Positions 11,814 to 21,322 of a stretch of DNA of 64,000 bases are shown in pieces. Source of the DNA: Phytophthora colocasiae (taxonomy: Eukaryota > Oomycota > Peronosporomycetes > Peronosporales > Peronosporaceae); assembly GCA_018806915.1 (NCBI GenBank), contig JAGKQI010000081.1:930001-994000 (forward strand), in the 5' to 3' direction. The position numbers and the translations under genes are program-made. Within the stretch, counting starts at the first letter, position 1, and each line of letters starts with the position of its first letter. The notes beneath the pieces were generated by a model. It ran no database searches and was not told where the DNA came from. It saw only the letters and a list, made by a program, of their open reading frames with translations.

Positions 11814-12074
11814 ACCAATCAGAGGCCATTGAGAGGGTTATCATTAGTGGGCTATATTTGTAATTTTGGCATTCCTGAGAGCAGTCTAGAAGATAGGGAT
11901 AGGCTACACCATGGGAAAATACAGTATAGAATACGTACATGTACGAAATGGAGAGACAGGTAGCTACGCAGGTTTATGCGCTAAGACGTTGAACACACAC
12001 ACAACGGACACACAGACACACAGACACACAGACACACAGACACACAGACACGGCACTAGCCTAGAGGGTAGAGA

Positions 12075-12893
12075 CTAGCCGAGTGCCGCCCGCTTTTGCG
12101 GGCGGTTTGTATGTGTTTGGTTGAAACCCGTGGGGCTCACTGTTCCAGTTCGCCCCACTACTCACCATCGGCGCCACACCTTCGGCGCGCGCCGGTTGGC
12201 GTATAAAAGTAAAAACAAATAAAGTAAAAAGTAAATAAAAAGCAAAATTAGCTGAAAGGTGCTTTGTAGCCGCCTTCGCTGCGCTCGGCAGCAACTAATT
12301 GGTTAAAAATATTTAAAACATATAATTGGCTAAAATCGATATGGTGATCCGTTTGACGGACGGACACCATGCTCTCCTCATTTTTTACGATAGCCGAGTG
12401 CCGCCCGCTTTTGCGGGCGGTTTGTATGTGTTTGGTTGAAACCCGTGGGGCTCACTGTTCCAGTTCGCCCCACTACTCACCATCGGCGCCACACCTTCGG
12501 CGCGCGCCAGTTGGCCGAGGTGCTACCTTCGCTTCGCTCGGTAGGATGTATTTTAGCCAATCACCGGTCTGTAAAGCGGGGCAGCTCAGCATTTTAATCG
12601 TACTTAGCTTCATTTTGTCCAATGAAAGTTTTGTGGCCGGGTGTGCGGACCAATCAGAGGCCATTGAGAGGGTTATCATTAGTGGGCTATATTTGTAATT
12701 TTGGCATTCCTGAGAGCAGTCTAGAACATAGGGATAGGCTACACCATGGGAAAATACAGTATAGAATACGTACATGTACAAAATGGAGAGACAGGTAGCT
12801 ACGCAGGTTTATGCGCTAAGACGTTGAACACACACACAACGGACACACAGACACACAGACACACAGACACGGCACTAGCCTAGAGGGTAGAGA
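12075..12893 (-). mobile_element. Helitron unit 3, non-autonomous
   Basis: 819 bp. 3' CTAG at 12075-12078, 5' end at 12893. A second 3' module begins at 12393 after a unique AT-rich stretch (12200-12390) not seen in the other units. So this unit carries a private insert between its two 3' ends. Confidence 0.8.
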
Positions 12894-13791
12894 CTAGCCG
12901 AGTGCCGCCCGCTTTTGCGGGCGGTTTGTATGTGTTTGGTTGAAACCCGTGGGGCTCACTGTTCCAGTTCGCCCCACTACTCACCATCGGCGCCACACCT
13001 TCGGCGCGCGCCAGTTGGCCGAGGTGCTACCTTCGCTTCGCTCGGTAGGATGTATTTTAGCCAATCACCAGTGGGGGCTGCGAGCTCGCGAGCTCGCAGC
13101 TACTATTTCGTACTTATCGAAGCAATTTTAGCCGAGTGCCGCCCGCTTTTGCGGGCGGTTTGTTTGTGTTTGGTTGAAACCCGTGGGGCTCACTGTTCCA
13201 GTTCGCCCCACTTCTCACCACCGGCGCCACACCTTCGGCGCGCGCCAGTTGACCGAGGTGCTACCTTCGCTTCGCTCGGTAGGATGTATTTTAGCCGAGT
13301 GCCGCCCGCTTTTGCGGGCGGTTTGTATGTGTTTGGTTGAAACCCGTGGGGCTCACTGTTCCAGTTCGCCCCACTACTCACCATCGGCGCCACACCTTCG
13401 GCGCGCGCCGGTTGGCCGAGGTACCTTCGCTTCGCTCGGTAGGATGCATTTCAGCCAATCACCGGTCTGTAAAGCGGGGCAGCTCAGCATTTTAATCGTA
13501 CTTAGCTTCATTTTGTCCAATGAAAGTTTTGTGGCCGGGTGTGCGGACCAATCAGAGGCCATTGAGAGGGTTATCATTAGTGGGCTATATTTGTAATTTT
13601 GTCATTCCTGAGAGCAGTCTAGAACATAGGGATAGGCTACACCATGGGAAAATACAGTATAGAATACGTACATGTACAAAATGGAGAGACAGGTAGCTAC
13701 GCAGGTTTATGCGCTAAGACGTTGAACACACACACAACGGACACACAGACACACAGACACACAGACACGGCACTAGCCTAGAGGGTAGAGA
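12894..13791 (-). mobile_element. Helitron unit 4, non-autonomous, three 3'-end modules
   Basis: 898 bp. 3' CTAG at 12894-12897; 5' end at 13791. Extra modules begin at 13131 and 13294. The 24-bp palindrome is at 13077-13100. Organisation matches unit 2 on the other side of the coding Helitron. Confidence 0.8.
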
Positions 13792-14304
13792 CTAGCCGAG
13801 TGCCGCCCGCTTTTGCTGGCGGTTTGTATGTGTTTGGTTGAAACCCGTGGGGCTCACTGTTCCAGTTCGCCACACTACTCACCATCGGCGCCACACCTTC
13901 GGCGCGCGCCAGTTGGCCGAGGTGCTACCTTCGCTTCGCTCGGTAGGATGTATTTTAGCCAATCACCGGTCTGTAAAGCGGGGCAGCTCAGCATTTTAAT
14001 CGTACTTTGCTTAATTTTGTCCAATCAAATATTTTGTGGCCGGGTGTGCGGACCAATCAGAGGCCATTGAGAGGGTTATCATTAGTGGGCTATATTTGTA
14101 ATTTTGGCATTCCTGAGAGCAGTCTAGAACATAGGGATAGGCTACACCATGGGAAAATACAGTATAGAATACGTACATGTACAAAATGGAGAGACAGGTA
14201 GCTACGCAGGTTTATGCGCTAAGACGTTGAACACACACACAACGGACACACAGACACACAGACACACAGACACACAGACACGGCACTAGCCTAGAGGGTA
14301 GAGA
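13792..14304 (-). mobile_element. Helitron unit 5, non-autonomous, single 3' end
   Basis: 513 bp, the simplest complete unit. 3' CTAG at 13792-13795; the right arm of the hairpin carries a mismatch (GCTGGCGG); 5' end at 14304. It can serve as the reference for the non-autonomous family. Confidence 0.8.
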
Positions 14305-14444
14305 TAGAATACGTACATGTTTAAAAATGAGAGACAGGTAGCTACGCAGGTTTATGCGCTAAGACGTTGAACACACACACAACGGACACACAGACACACA
14401 GACACACAGACACACAGACGCCGCACTAGCCTAGAGAGTAGAGA
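14305..14444 (-). mobile_element. Helitron 5' fragment at the array edge
   Basis: 140 bp holding only the 5' subterminal region (TAGAATACGTACATG, GAGACAGGTAGCTACGCAGG, ACACAG repeats) and the 5' end at 14444. No hairpin. It abuts unit 5's 5' end, not a 3' end, so it is a partial copy or an internal duplication. Host sequence starts at 14445 (TTGACG), giving A before TC on the minus strand. Confidence 0.7.
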
Positions 14445-14814
14445 TTGACGTGAGTAGAGTGCGAGTTTGACCTTGGACGATGTCCCGCAGCGATGTGCGG
14501 GCCGCACGCACCGACCGAATTGAGCACGCATGGCATTTGGCCAAGCAAAGCAGCGGCATTGGAGATCCAGGTGCTTTCGGGCATCCAGTCTTATCATCAG
14601 CATCAACTGCTTCCCAGTTTGGGAATCATCCGCAGTCGCGTCGGGATCTGCTGCGTGGTGATGATGCCCTCTTTGTCCAGGTGACGCCAATCGCTGTGGA
14701 AAGGGTGTCACGTCCGCCCGCCTGCTGGTGCAGAGGGAACCGGAGCTCCTTCGGTGTGTGTATGGCTCACTCCAGCTTTGACCACGGATCGATTCGAACG
14801 CTTGACGAGCGTCG
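14445..14814 (+). other. Upstream region of the START/FYVE-like gene
   Basis: 370 bp between the Helitron array and the start codon at 14815. An overlapping open frame (14480-15016) has no domain and is out of frame with the gene. Presumed 5' UTR and promoter; no clear initiator motif found. Confidence 0.35.
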
Positions 14815-16023
14815 ATGGCCAATGCTTCGAGTCCCTTCCCACCCCTTCACCTCGCGCATCGTGACGCGAATTACCTGCGGGAGCTCGTGCACGTCTTCGT
14901 CCAGCACCAAGTCGACAGTTATGAGCGATATCTGCACGACGACCACGAGCGTCTCGACAATAAACGGTGGAAACAGGTTCTGCAGCGTGATAACACGCAC
15001 GTATTCTCAGAGTTAAACCCTGGCGACGACGCTGGGTTCGTCAATCAGCAGCAACCTGCCGAGTTGGCAGATCTACCTGCTCTATTGGTGATCGGTCAAA
15101 TGGAAGGCGCATTAGACGACGCCATGTACGGCGTCATGACTCCATCGGTAGCGTCGATGCGTCTCAAGTATTTCTATTCCGGAGATCAACTGGCTAATGG
15201 TGCGGTATTGGCAACAATCGACCGGCCGTCACCAACGGATCCGTTCCAGTCGCTCACGGTTAAGTGGGTCGAAGGCTACCAGTCTCCGATGCTCCGTCCG
15301 CTCGTTAGTAGTCGCGACTTCGTCTATATGGAAGCCACGGGCTTCACCAAGCTCAGTGACGGGGAATTGGTTGGCTATCACCTTCTCCACTCGGTGCATT
15401 TCCCTCAGACCCCTAAGACGCGCAACAACACGCGCGGTACTATGTCAGTATGCGGCTTATTCAGACAACGTAACCACAGCATTGTGGATTTCTATTGCCG
15501 CGCGTCCGTGAACTCTGGAGGACGTGTTGCTCGCTCTATCGGGGTTAAATACGCTGCGGTTTCGCTAGTCTCTGCGAGAAAAATGATCCGCTGTGCTCAT
15601 CTGAAGAAGTTGACATGGTTATTGAGAGTACGCGACGCCGGGAATAGCGACACCGTCATCCGTGGAGAGCCGAAATGCATCGGCTGTGGCCAGAAACCCG
15701 GGATTTTCGCTACCGATATCGGCTCGTGCTCCCTCTGTAAGCGTGCGTTGTGCTCCTCCTGCCGTCAGAAGATCGAACTAGGCTTTGCCTCATCGAACGG
15801 GAGTTTCTTCAAGAAAAAGTTCTGGTTCTGCACGTACTGTATCGATGAAGCCGCACGAACGAGCTCCAGGTCTGTCGCGTGTGGAGAGTACACTGACGCG
15901 AGGATAGCGGAGCCGACACAATGGAGTAGTGGGCCGACAAATTCCAGTTCACCGTCAGGATCCGAACGTAGTGATGACTGGGGGTCACTGGATAAACGCT
16001 ACATTAACCTCATGCCCAGATAA
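14815..16023 (+). CDS. START-like domain protein with C-terminal FYVE-like zinc finger
   Basis: 402 aa, single exon. Residues 20-270 resemble a START-type lipid-binding fold as seen in the large oomycete START/FYVE family (SSRDFVYMEATGF and ELVGYHLLHSV are family-like). Residues 288-342 form an eight-cysteine FYVE-like finger: CIGC, CSLC, CSSC and CTYC pairs. The basic R(R/K)HHCR motif that grips phosphatidylinositol-3-phosphate is missing (the equivalent stretch reads CKRALCSSCR), so PI3P binding is doubtful. No transmembrane segment or signal peptide. The gene is tail-to-tail with a paralogue (16157-17317, 133 bp gap). The start at 14815 aligns with that paralogue's likely start. Ligand unknown. 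Confidence 0.85.
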   Translation: MANASSPFPPLHLAHRDANYLRELVHVFVQHQVDSYERYLHDDHERLDNKRWKQVLQRDNTHVFSELNPGDDAGFVNQQQPAELADLPALLVIGQMEGALDDAMYGVMTPSVASMRLKYFYSGDQLANGAVLATIDRPSPTDPFQSLTVKWVEGYQSPMLRPLVSSRDFVYMEATGFTKLSDGELVGYHLLHSVHFPQTPKTRNNTRGTMSVCGLFRQRNHSIVDFYCRASVNSGGRVARSIGVKYAAVSLVSARKMIRCAHLKKLTWLLRVRDAGNSDTVIRGEPKCIGCGQKPGIFATDIGSCSLCKRALCSSCRQKIELGFASSNGSFFKKKFWFCTYCIDEAARTSSRSVACGEYTDARIAEPTQWSSGPTNSSSPSGSERSDDWGSLDKRYINLMPR

Positions 16024-16156
16024 GTGGAACCAAGTCAAGTCAAGTAAATATTTTATCAAGTTATCTATTCTATGGAGCAAGGCACTCGACTTTCTCGTTT
16101 AACACGTTGTTCTTGAAGTTCAAATATTTATTCTCTTTAACTACTTTACCGTGTCC

Positions 16157-17317
16157 TCATTCATCCGAGGACGAGGTGGCGGAGAATTCACTACCTGAGC
16201 GATACTTGCCAAAACCTGTAGGCGCTAACGTTTGATCTCGTGCCACTTGCAACGCGCTAACTTGAAGCGCGTCCTTGATACAAACTGGGCAGAATGTGAT
16301 CTTACGCTTCTCGTACTTGAGATCGGGCTCCATGAACGTCAGGAGTTTACGCACTCGACACGAGCGACAGATGGCGTTGAAGCAGAGTTTGCACGACCCT
16401 CGCGTGGTGCTCAGTTTGCCGATGCGACTGTGACTGACGGACGACGAACAGCTCACGCACTTGTCGTCGTTGCGTTTCGTGCCCATTTGCTTCTTCTGCG
16501 CGTTGCGACGCTGCATGATCCACGCCAACTTTTTCATCTCGCCGCAGTGCGCGTATTCCGTGCACGACAAGAGCAGCGAAGCTACAGGATGAAGGAGCAG
16601 CGTCTTACGCACGAGACCGCCGGGGTCGCACGCCCCGGTCGCGTACATTCCTACCGTGAGATCGCGGTCCTGACGGAAGAACGCGCACAGGTGGCAATTG
16701 CCACGGACGAGGCCCGGCAGCTCGGGAGCTTGCGGGAGCCCAATGGAGTGTTGGATGTGGTAGCCGATACGCTCACCGTCCTTCATCCTCAAGATGCCCG
16801 TGGCCTCCATGTACACGAAGTCGCGGTTCTTAACGATGTTGGTAGAATGCAACGGGAGATCCAGCTGCATCCACTTGAGCACAATAGACTGTAACGGGTC
16901 TTCCGGCGTCGGTCGAACAATGGTGGACAGTACCGACGCACTACTGATGTCGTCGATGTACGAGGCTTTGAGCCGCATGAGCTCCAGTGTCGGGCTGATG
17001 ATACCGAACATGACGTCTTCGAGTTTACCCGGGAGTGATCCTTCACACAGAACGACCGGCATATTGGAGACTCCCTGCTCTTCAGTCTTTGTCGATGAAC
17101 TGGAGTCCCGCTCAGAGTACAACCGTACATTGTCCTTGGTCTTGAAGAGTTTCCAGCGGTTCGTATCCACTTGTCGACTCTGATTGGCCGTGTACTCTCT
17201 GTAGTTTGGGAGATGTTGTTCAATGAACGTTGTCACCAGCGCCTGAAGCTCCCCTTTGTCAGCCACAGACAACTCGAGCCCCGGGAAGAGGTTCTGCACG
17301 AATCGGTCTTTCGCCAT
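16157..17317 (-). CDS. START-like domain protein with C-terminal FYVE-like zinc finger, paralogue
   Basis: 386 aa from the Met at 17317 (MAKDRFVQNLFPGLELS), chosen because the paralogue starts at the same point. The frame stays open 68 codons further up to 17521, but that stretch is cysteine-rich and lacks similarity. Shared features include RDFVYMEATG, ERIGYHIQHSI and NRWK near the N-terminus. The C-terminal finger has CVSC, CKLC, CRSC and CPVC pairs and again lacks R(R/K)HHCR. The C-terminal tail is serine-rich and ends SSSDE. Together with 14815-16023 it forms an inverted, diverged duplicate pair. Cytosolic lipid-related role inferred from family only. Confidence 0.85.
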   Translation of the reverse strand: MAKDRFVQNLFPGLELSVADKGELQALVTTFIEQHLPNYREYTANQSRQVDTNRWKLFKTKDNVRLYSERDSSSSTKTEEQGVSNMPVVLCEGSLPGKLEDVMFGIISPTLELMRLKASYIDDISSASVLSTIVRPTPEDPLQSIVLKWMQLDLPLHSTNIVKNRDFVYMEATGILRMKDGERIGYHIQHSIGLPQAPELPGLVRGNCHLCAFFRQDRDLTVGMYATGACDPGGLVRKTLLLHPVASLLLSCTEYAHCGEMKKLAWIMQRRNAQKKQMGTKRNDDKCVSCSSSVSHSRIGKLSTTRGSCKLCFNAICRSCRVRKLLTFMEPDLKYEKRKITFCPVCIKDALQVSALQVARDQTLAPTGFGKYRSGSEFSATSSSDE

Positions 17318-18175
17318 TGTTGTAAAATCCGAAATGGCCGATCCAAAGCACCCGGACCTGTCGACACTACTGCAGACTGCAGTCGCTGGCTCGGGGTTAC
17401 CAATGATCGAATTGTTTGCTGCCAGCATCTGGACAGGACACGGAGGCGCACAATTTTGCAAGTTGTGCCACAAACCACACCGTTGGAGGAGGTAGGAATT
17501 TCTCGTCTCTGATGAGTCCAAGTGGTTACGGGACGAACGCCATTATTGTCTTTTTATCAGGATGTGGTTGGTATATCCTATGTGTTTCAACAACTTATAT
17601 GTATATAAATTAAGAGGTTCGAACACTGAGCAACCGCATCACATCATCATCCGCTTATAATAGATCCTGTTTATCCGAGCTGGCTGCGTTATGCGGGGTG
17701 GCGTGCTGGTGAAAGCCGATGCGGAGCGTTCATCGGATCGGGAAAGGCAACTCTTTGGAAAAGCGCGAGCCAGACCGTTTAACGTTTACGTCTTGCTGCA
17801 GATTAGTCGAGAGTAAACCTGTCGCTATGGTAATGCGCTCGACTATCTCCACCGTCTGGCTGTAGCTCACCGTACTTGAAGCTCTGGATTTTTGTTAACC
17901 TGTTGTATGTTGCGTTGGTATCAACACAGACTGCATTGGCAATGGTCAGCTGTCCTGTAAGATAGGAAAGTACTGTCGAGCCCCCTACGTAGTATAGTAG
18001 CAGCTCCAGCCTAGCGTTTTCATTCAAAATACCCGAAATGCCTCCAGTACTAGTTATCGTCCTCGATCTATTCATAACTGAGTCGAACGCCTTAGTCTCA
18101 CCACGCAATGCCTGGGCAATAGGTTCCTCTCTCATCCATTCATCAATGCGTCCTCATACCAGCAACTCTCGAGAA
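17318..18175. other. Intergenic, divergent promoter region
   Basis: Lies between the minus-strand START/FYVE-like gene and the plus-strand protease. Open frames here (for example 17803-18135 minus) show no domain. Presumably holds both promoters. Confidence 0.35.
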
Positions 18176-20266
18176 ATGGACGGAGTGACACCGCAACAAC
18201 TCCAAGTCGAGTCTTCAAGGGACGAAAAACAGCAGCACTATCGAAAGATCGGTCTTTCCGGTCTCGTGATGCTGCTGCTTGTTGTAGCGACCTGCTCGAC
18301 GAACCCAACGAATTCTACTAGTAATTTCCGCAGCGATGTCATTCTTAGTCCAATGGAAACGGATGATCATGTAGTTGATACAGGCGGAACAACAGATACA
18401 GCCACGAGTAGTACGCGAGTGAATATTGGCATGGGTTGTCCAGAATTCCAGCTCGCATTCGACAGTGCGACTGCGGGAAGTTCAACTCCTTTCCGGTCAT
18501 TTACACTGACAAAAGGTAGCGGATACGCCTATGTGGGGGTTCGTTTCAGCAAATTGTGGATGCCAGAAGGAGTCTCCGTTGTGCTCCGAGCAGTAGAAGG
18601 CTTCGATACGCCAGATCGGATGCTCAATCTCTCGAAAAGCTATCCAAGTGGACGGAATTACGGCAATGTGGCTGCCCCTCCAGTTCTCACGAAAGAATTC
18701 CGGATTGAATTTTATCGCAGTGACGTTGGATCTAGTACTGCGGATGAGGAAGAGTTGATCGCAGGTGTCTTCAACGTAGTTGATACTGATTCCAAGTGCT
18801 TCGGCTTTGTAGTTGATTCGTACGAGTACGCATTGATGAACGACAATGAGCCACTTGTTGCGAATGAAGCGTCTATCTGCGCCGGAGATAATACCAAGAA
18901 TGCTATCTGCTACTACGCCGAGAATACGACTCGAACTGCGTATTTGGCTTCTCGATCTGTTGCTCGTTTGAAGATTCCGAAAGGTTCAGGTGAATCGGCC
19001 AGTTGTACAGGTTGGTTGATTGGGAATCAGGGTCACGTTATGACCAATTTCCACTGCGTCTCATCGGATGAAGAAGCACGTGGTACTAGTGTGGAGTTCA
19101 TGGCGGAGGATAAATCTTGTATCGACAGCTTCTCGTGTGGTTTTGGTGAATGCGACGGCGAAAAAGTCGCTTCTACGACGGAATTGGTGTTTGCTAGTGA
19201 GAAATTGGACTACGCGTTGCTGAAATTACCAGAAGCGACTGCCAAGAAGTACGGTTACCTACGACTGAAGACTCGACAGGGAGTGGTGGGCGAACAGCTC
19301 TACATCCCTCAACATCCAATGGGTAAGAACAAGCGACTGGCTGTTGCAGATGACTATGCCACCAATGTGGCTTTGCTCAGTTTAAGTGCGAGCACTTGTG
19401 GCACAGACGGATATTCCTACAGTGGTGATACTCAAACCGGATCATCAGGATCTCCTGTGATATCCTTTGCGGATCACGGAGTAGTGGCACTTCATCACTG
19501 TGGTGAAATGTGCGCTAACACCGGTATCCCAGCTCATGAAATTGTGGCGGATTTGGTAGCTAACAAGATCGATTTGGCAGTTTTCGACGGTATCGACTTT
19601 GAATTGGAAGAGGACGGCGTCGATTTAACACAGATGGAGGGTCATACCGCCAATGCTGAGCGGTTTCCAGCCTATATCCCGTCTGCTGTCGAGACTACAC
19701 AGCCATTAACCTCTCGGTTGACACTTGACGGAGCAATTATCCTTGCTTCGGGTTTTGTCACAATGGATAAAGTCGAATTCACTCTGCAGAAAGACACCAT
19801 TGTCTCTTTCTCGATTATTTCCGTCGAGATCGCAGATAACGACTCGTACGTGGACATCAACGGTGACTGCCGTGCCTCATACTTGGATTCGGTCCTGTAT
19901 TTGTTCGAACAGGAGAGTTCTACCCCGCTTTTCTTCGTGGACGACAGCAATGTGAATGATTTTCAACGTGGAGGCTCTGTGAGTTATCGTGACCCTCATA
20001 AAGCCACACTGCTCAAGAAAGGGTCATATATTCTGGTTGTTGCACCGACTGGATCCAACGAAGAAGATGCTCTTGAAGGGAAAATGAAAACCAACGATGC
20101 CCCAGAGCTTTACACTTGTCGAGCTCGTAGCTCGTATGGCTCGTACAAATTGAAAATCTCCAGTACAATTGGAGATAACCCCTTTAAGTTCACTTCTGTA
20201 CCTCCAACTATTGGAATTGACCCTACACAATGCCATAAAACAAAGGAAGAGATCTGCTCCAAGTAA
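18176..20266 (+). CDS. Membrane-anchored trypsin-like serine protease with C-terminal PPC-like domain
   Basis: 696 aa from the Met at 18176; earlier in-frame Mets exist (18038, 18146) but this one places a single hydrophobic segment (about residues 25-41, GLVMLLLVVATC) near the N-terminus as a signal anchor. A long Thr/Ser-rich linker follows. The S1-type catalytic triad is visible: His293 in MTNFHC, Asp345 in LDYALLKL and Ser426 in GSSGSPV, with the V8/glutamyl-endopeptidase style of spacing. After the protease domain, residues about 530-685 form a beta-rich module (DSVLYLFEQESS, SYILVVAPTG) resembling the bacterial pre-peptidase C-terminal domain. Many cysteines suggest an extracellular catalytic domain. 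Substrate unknown; a role at the cell surface or in secretion is inference. Confidence 0.85.
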   Translation: MDGVTPQQLQVESSRDEKQQHYRKIGLSGLVMLLLVVATCSTNPTNSTSNFRSDVILSPMETDDHVVDTGGTTDTATSSTRVNIGMGCPEFQLAFDSATAGSSTPFRSFTLTKGSGYAYVGVRFSKLWMPEGVSVVLRAVEGFDTPDRMLNLSKSYPSGRNYGNVAAPPVLTKEFRIEFYRSDVGSSTADEEELIAGVFNVVDTDSKCFGFVVDSYEYALMNDNEPLVANEASICAGDNTKNAICYYAENTTRTAYLASRSVARLKIPKGSGESASCTGWLIGNQGHVMTNFHCVSSDEEARGTSVEFMAEDKSCIDSFSCGFGECDGEKVASTTELVFASEKLDYALLKLPEATAKKYGYLRLKTRQGVVGEQLYIPQHPMGKNKRLAVADDYATNVALLSLSASTCGTDGYSYSGDTQTGSSGSPVISFADHGVVALHHCGEMCANTGIPAHEIVADLVANKIDLAVFDGIDFELEEDGVDLTQMEGHTANAERFPAYIPSAVETTQPLTSRLTLDGAIILASGFVTMDKVEFTLQKDTIVSFSIISVEIADNDSYVDINGDCRASYLDSVLYLFEQESSTPLFFVDDSNVNDFQRGGSVSYRDPHKATLLKKGSYILVVAPTGSNEEDALEGKMKTNDAPELYTCRARSSYGSYKLKISSTIGDNPFKFTSVPPTIGIDPTQCHKTKEEICSK

Positions 20267-20362
20267 ACTAAATAGGTCAAGTTGAAGTAATGCACTAAAT
20301 TGACTTCTACGGTTTCTCATTGTCGAAAATGTGTCAAAATGCTACAATCATTTTTGACAATC

Positions 20363-21137
20363 ATGACGGAGCAATTATGTGCCAAAGTGTTCCTCGCCTT
20401 TGACGACACCTCCCGCGCAGGAAAACGTATATACTTCGCTACTTCCACTCGTGACTTCTTCCTCTGTCTTTTATCTCCACGCTCATACCTTATTTTCCCT
20501 TGTAGACGTCCTGTACTTCGCGAAATTCGATGGCGCCCAAGCTGTTCAAATGCCGCAAAACAACGTCGAAAAGCTATTTCCTGCAGATTTAACCCCCTAC
20601 GTCCAGATTTTCCAGTACCCAAGCAACCAGGCATCAGTCATTACCGTGAATACGGCCATTCTCCCAGCCACACAGCGATGGGAGCTGTCTGACGCGTTGG
20701 TATGTGCTTTAAGTAACGCCAACGTCCAAGAACTCACGATCTTGGGAGCTTTACACCTGCCATACGCCAAAGACGACGGCCTCAACGTGTTCTATGGTGG
20801 CCTTAATGGAACTGCAGGTGACGAGGTGGCAAAGTTGCCGGTATTTGGCTTGGATTGGGAGCTGAAAGACCCGTGGCTGGCTACGTTCCTGCACTTTATC
20901 AAGGCAGAGCAATGGCCACGTACCCACCTGCTGTTGGCCAAGGGATACAAGCCTGGACGAGACCTGACAGGCACGTACGAAGCTGTGGACAAGTTGGGTC
21001 GAGCTCTGGAGCTGTTCACGAAGCAGAAAGTGACGGTGGATGCTCAAGAAGTGCAACGTGAACTGCCTCAGCTGCTGGCCAAGGAGAAGATTGCTTCAAC
21101 GGCAGGTGATGACCACCTCACCCTGCTTTACCATTAA
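20363..21137 (+). CDS. Conserved protein, possibly proteasome assembly chaperone 1-like
   Basis: Two exons: 20363-20426 and 20506-21137, with a 79-nt intron (GTATAT...TTGTAG) whose removal joins AGK to HVLYFAKFDG in phase; 231 aa. The longer unspliced frame from 20379 would read through the intron. No signal peptide or membrane segment. Sequence features include ELSDALVCALSNANVQELTI and DPWLATFLHFIKAEQW, which recall PAC1/PSMG1-type proteasome assembly chaperones, but the match rests on general pattern only. The start is 96 bp after the protease stop, with a weak initiator-like TCTCATTGTCGAAAAT at 20315-20330. Function should be treated as tentative. Confidence 0.65.
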
Positions 21138-21322
21138 ACTAGAGGTACGAAAGTGGTGTTGTGTTGGCAAACGTTAAACGGAACTGCACATTTATCCATT
21201 TTCCGCATTGCTTTTCTCGTATTCAGGTCTGCCATTCCTTGCTTTTTTTCATTGTGGGCTCCCTCTCTCTGTCCGCAGTCGGTTCCAGCTAGCTGTTCCT
21301 GGCCTCGACGTACGTCATCTAC

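Larger units (their letters stand above)
4951..12074 (-). mobile_element. Coding Helitron (RepHel), full-length ends
   Basis: 7124 bp. The 5' TCTCTACC is at 12074 and the 3' CTAG at 4951-4954, with a hairpin whose loop is one base short (AAA). From 12074 inwards come a 5' region shared with the non-autonomous units (to 11814), about 1 kb of private leader, RepHel coding sequence (10784-5156), and a 3' region only loosely like the other units' 3' modules. No endonuclease domain follows the helicase, so this is a canonical Helitron and not a Helentron. Two frameshifts in RepHel make this copy probably non-autonomous today. Confidence 0.85.
2838..13820 (-). repeat. Fourteen Helitron 3'-terminal hairpin modules
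   Basis: GCCGAGTGCCGCCCGCTTTT or a close variant begins at 2841, 3075, 3321, 3555, 4028, 4262, 4425, 4954, 12078, 12393, 12897, 13131, 13294 and 13795. Most have a perfect 8-bp stem CCGCCCGC/GCGGGCGG and a TTTT loop. Those at unit ends are preceded by CTA (forming CTAG). Those inside units are mostly preceded by TTTTA (CTAA on the minus strand). The hairpin is the presumed termination signal for rolling-circle transfer. Confidence 0.85.
2431..14444 (-). mobile_element. Head-to-tail tandem array of Helitrons
   Basis: Read on the minus strand, complete units start TCTCTACC or TCTCTGCC and end with a GC-rich hairpin (8-bp stem, loop usually AAAA) followed by ACTCGGCTAG. These are the classic Helitron 5' TC and 3' hairpin-CTRR ends. 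Unit 5' ends lie at 2837, 4024, 4950, 12074, 12893, 13791, 14304 and 14444. The first six directly abut the CTAG of the neighbouring unit with no spacer. The rightmost 5' end is preceded by A (minus strand), as expected for insertion at an AT dinucleotide. One unit codes for RepHel; the rest are non-autonomous. Confidence 0.85.

Noticed and set aside
2838..13820. Regularly spaced hairpin repeats resembling a CRISPR array
   Set aside because: Eukaryotic context, unit lengths of hundreds of bp, and repeats that are clearly Helitron 3' ends.
12369..14070. Further open frames of the same repeat type in the right half of the array
   Set aside because: Same reason: non-coding Helitron sequence that happens to stay open.
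14480..15016. Open frame overlapping the START/FYVE-like gene start
   Set aside because: Out of frame with the domain-bearing frame and no similarity.
17803..18135. Minus-strand frame upstream of the protease
   Set aside because: Overlaps the protease leader and has no domain or signal.
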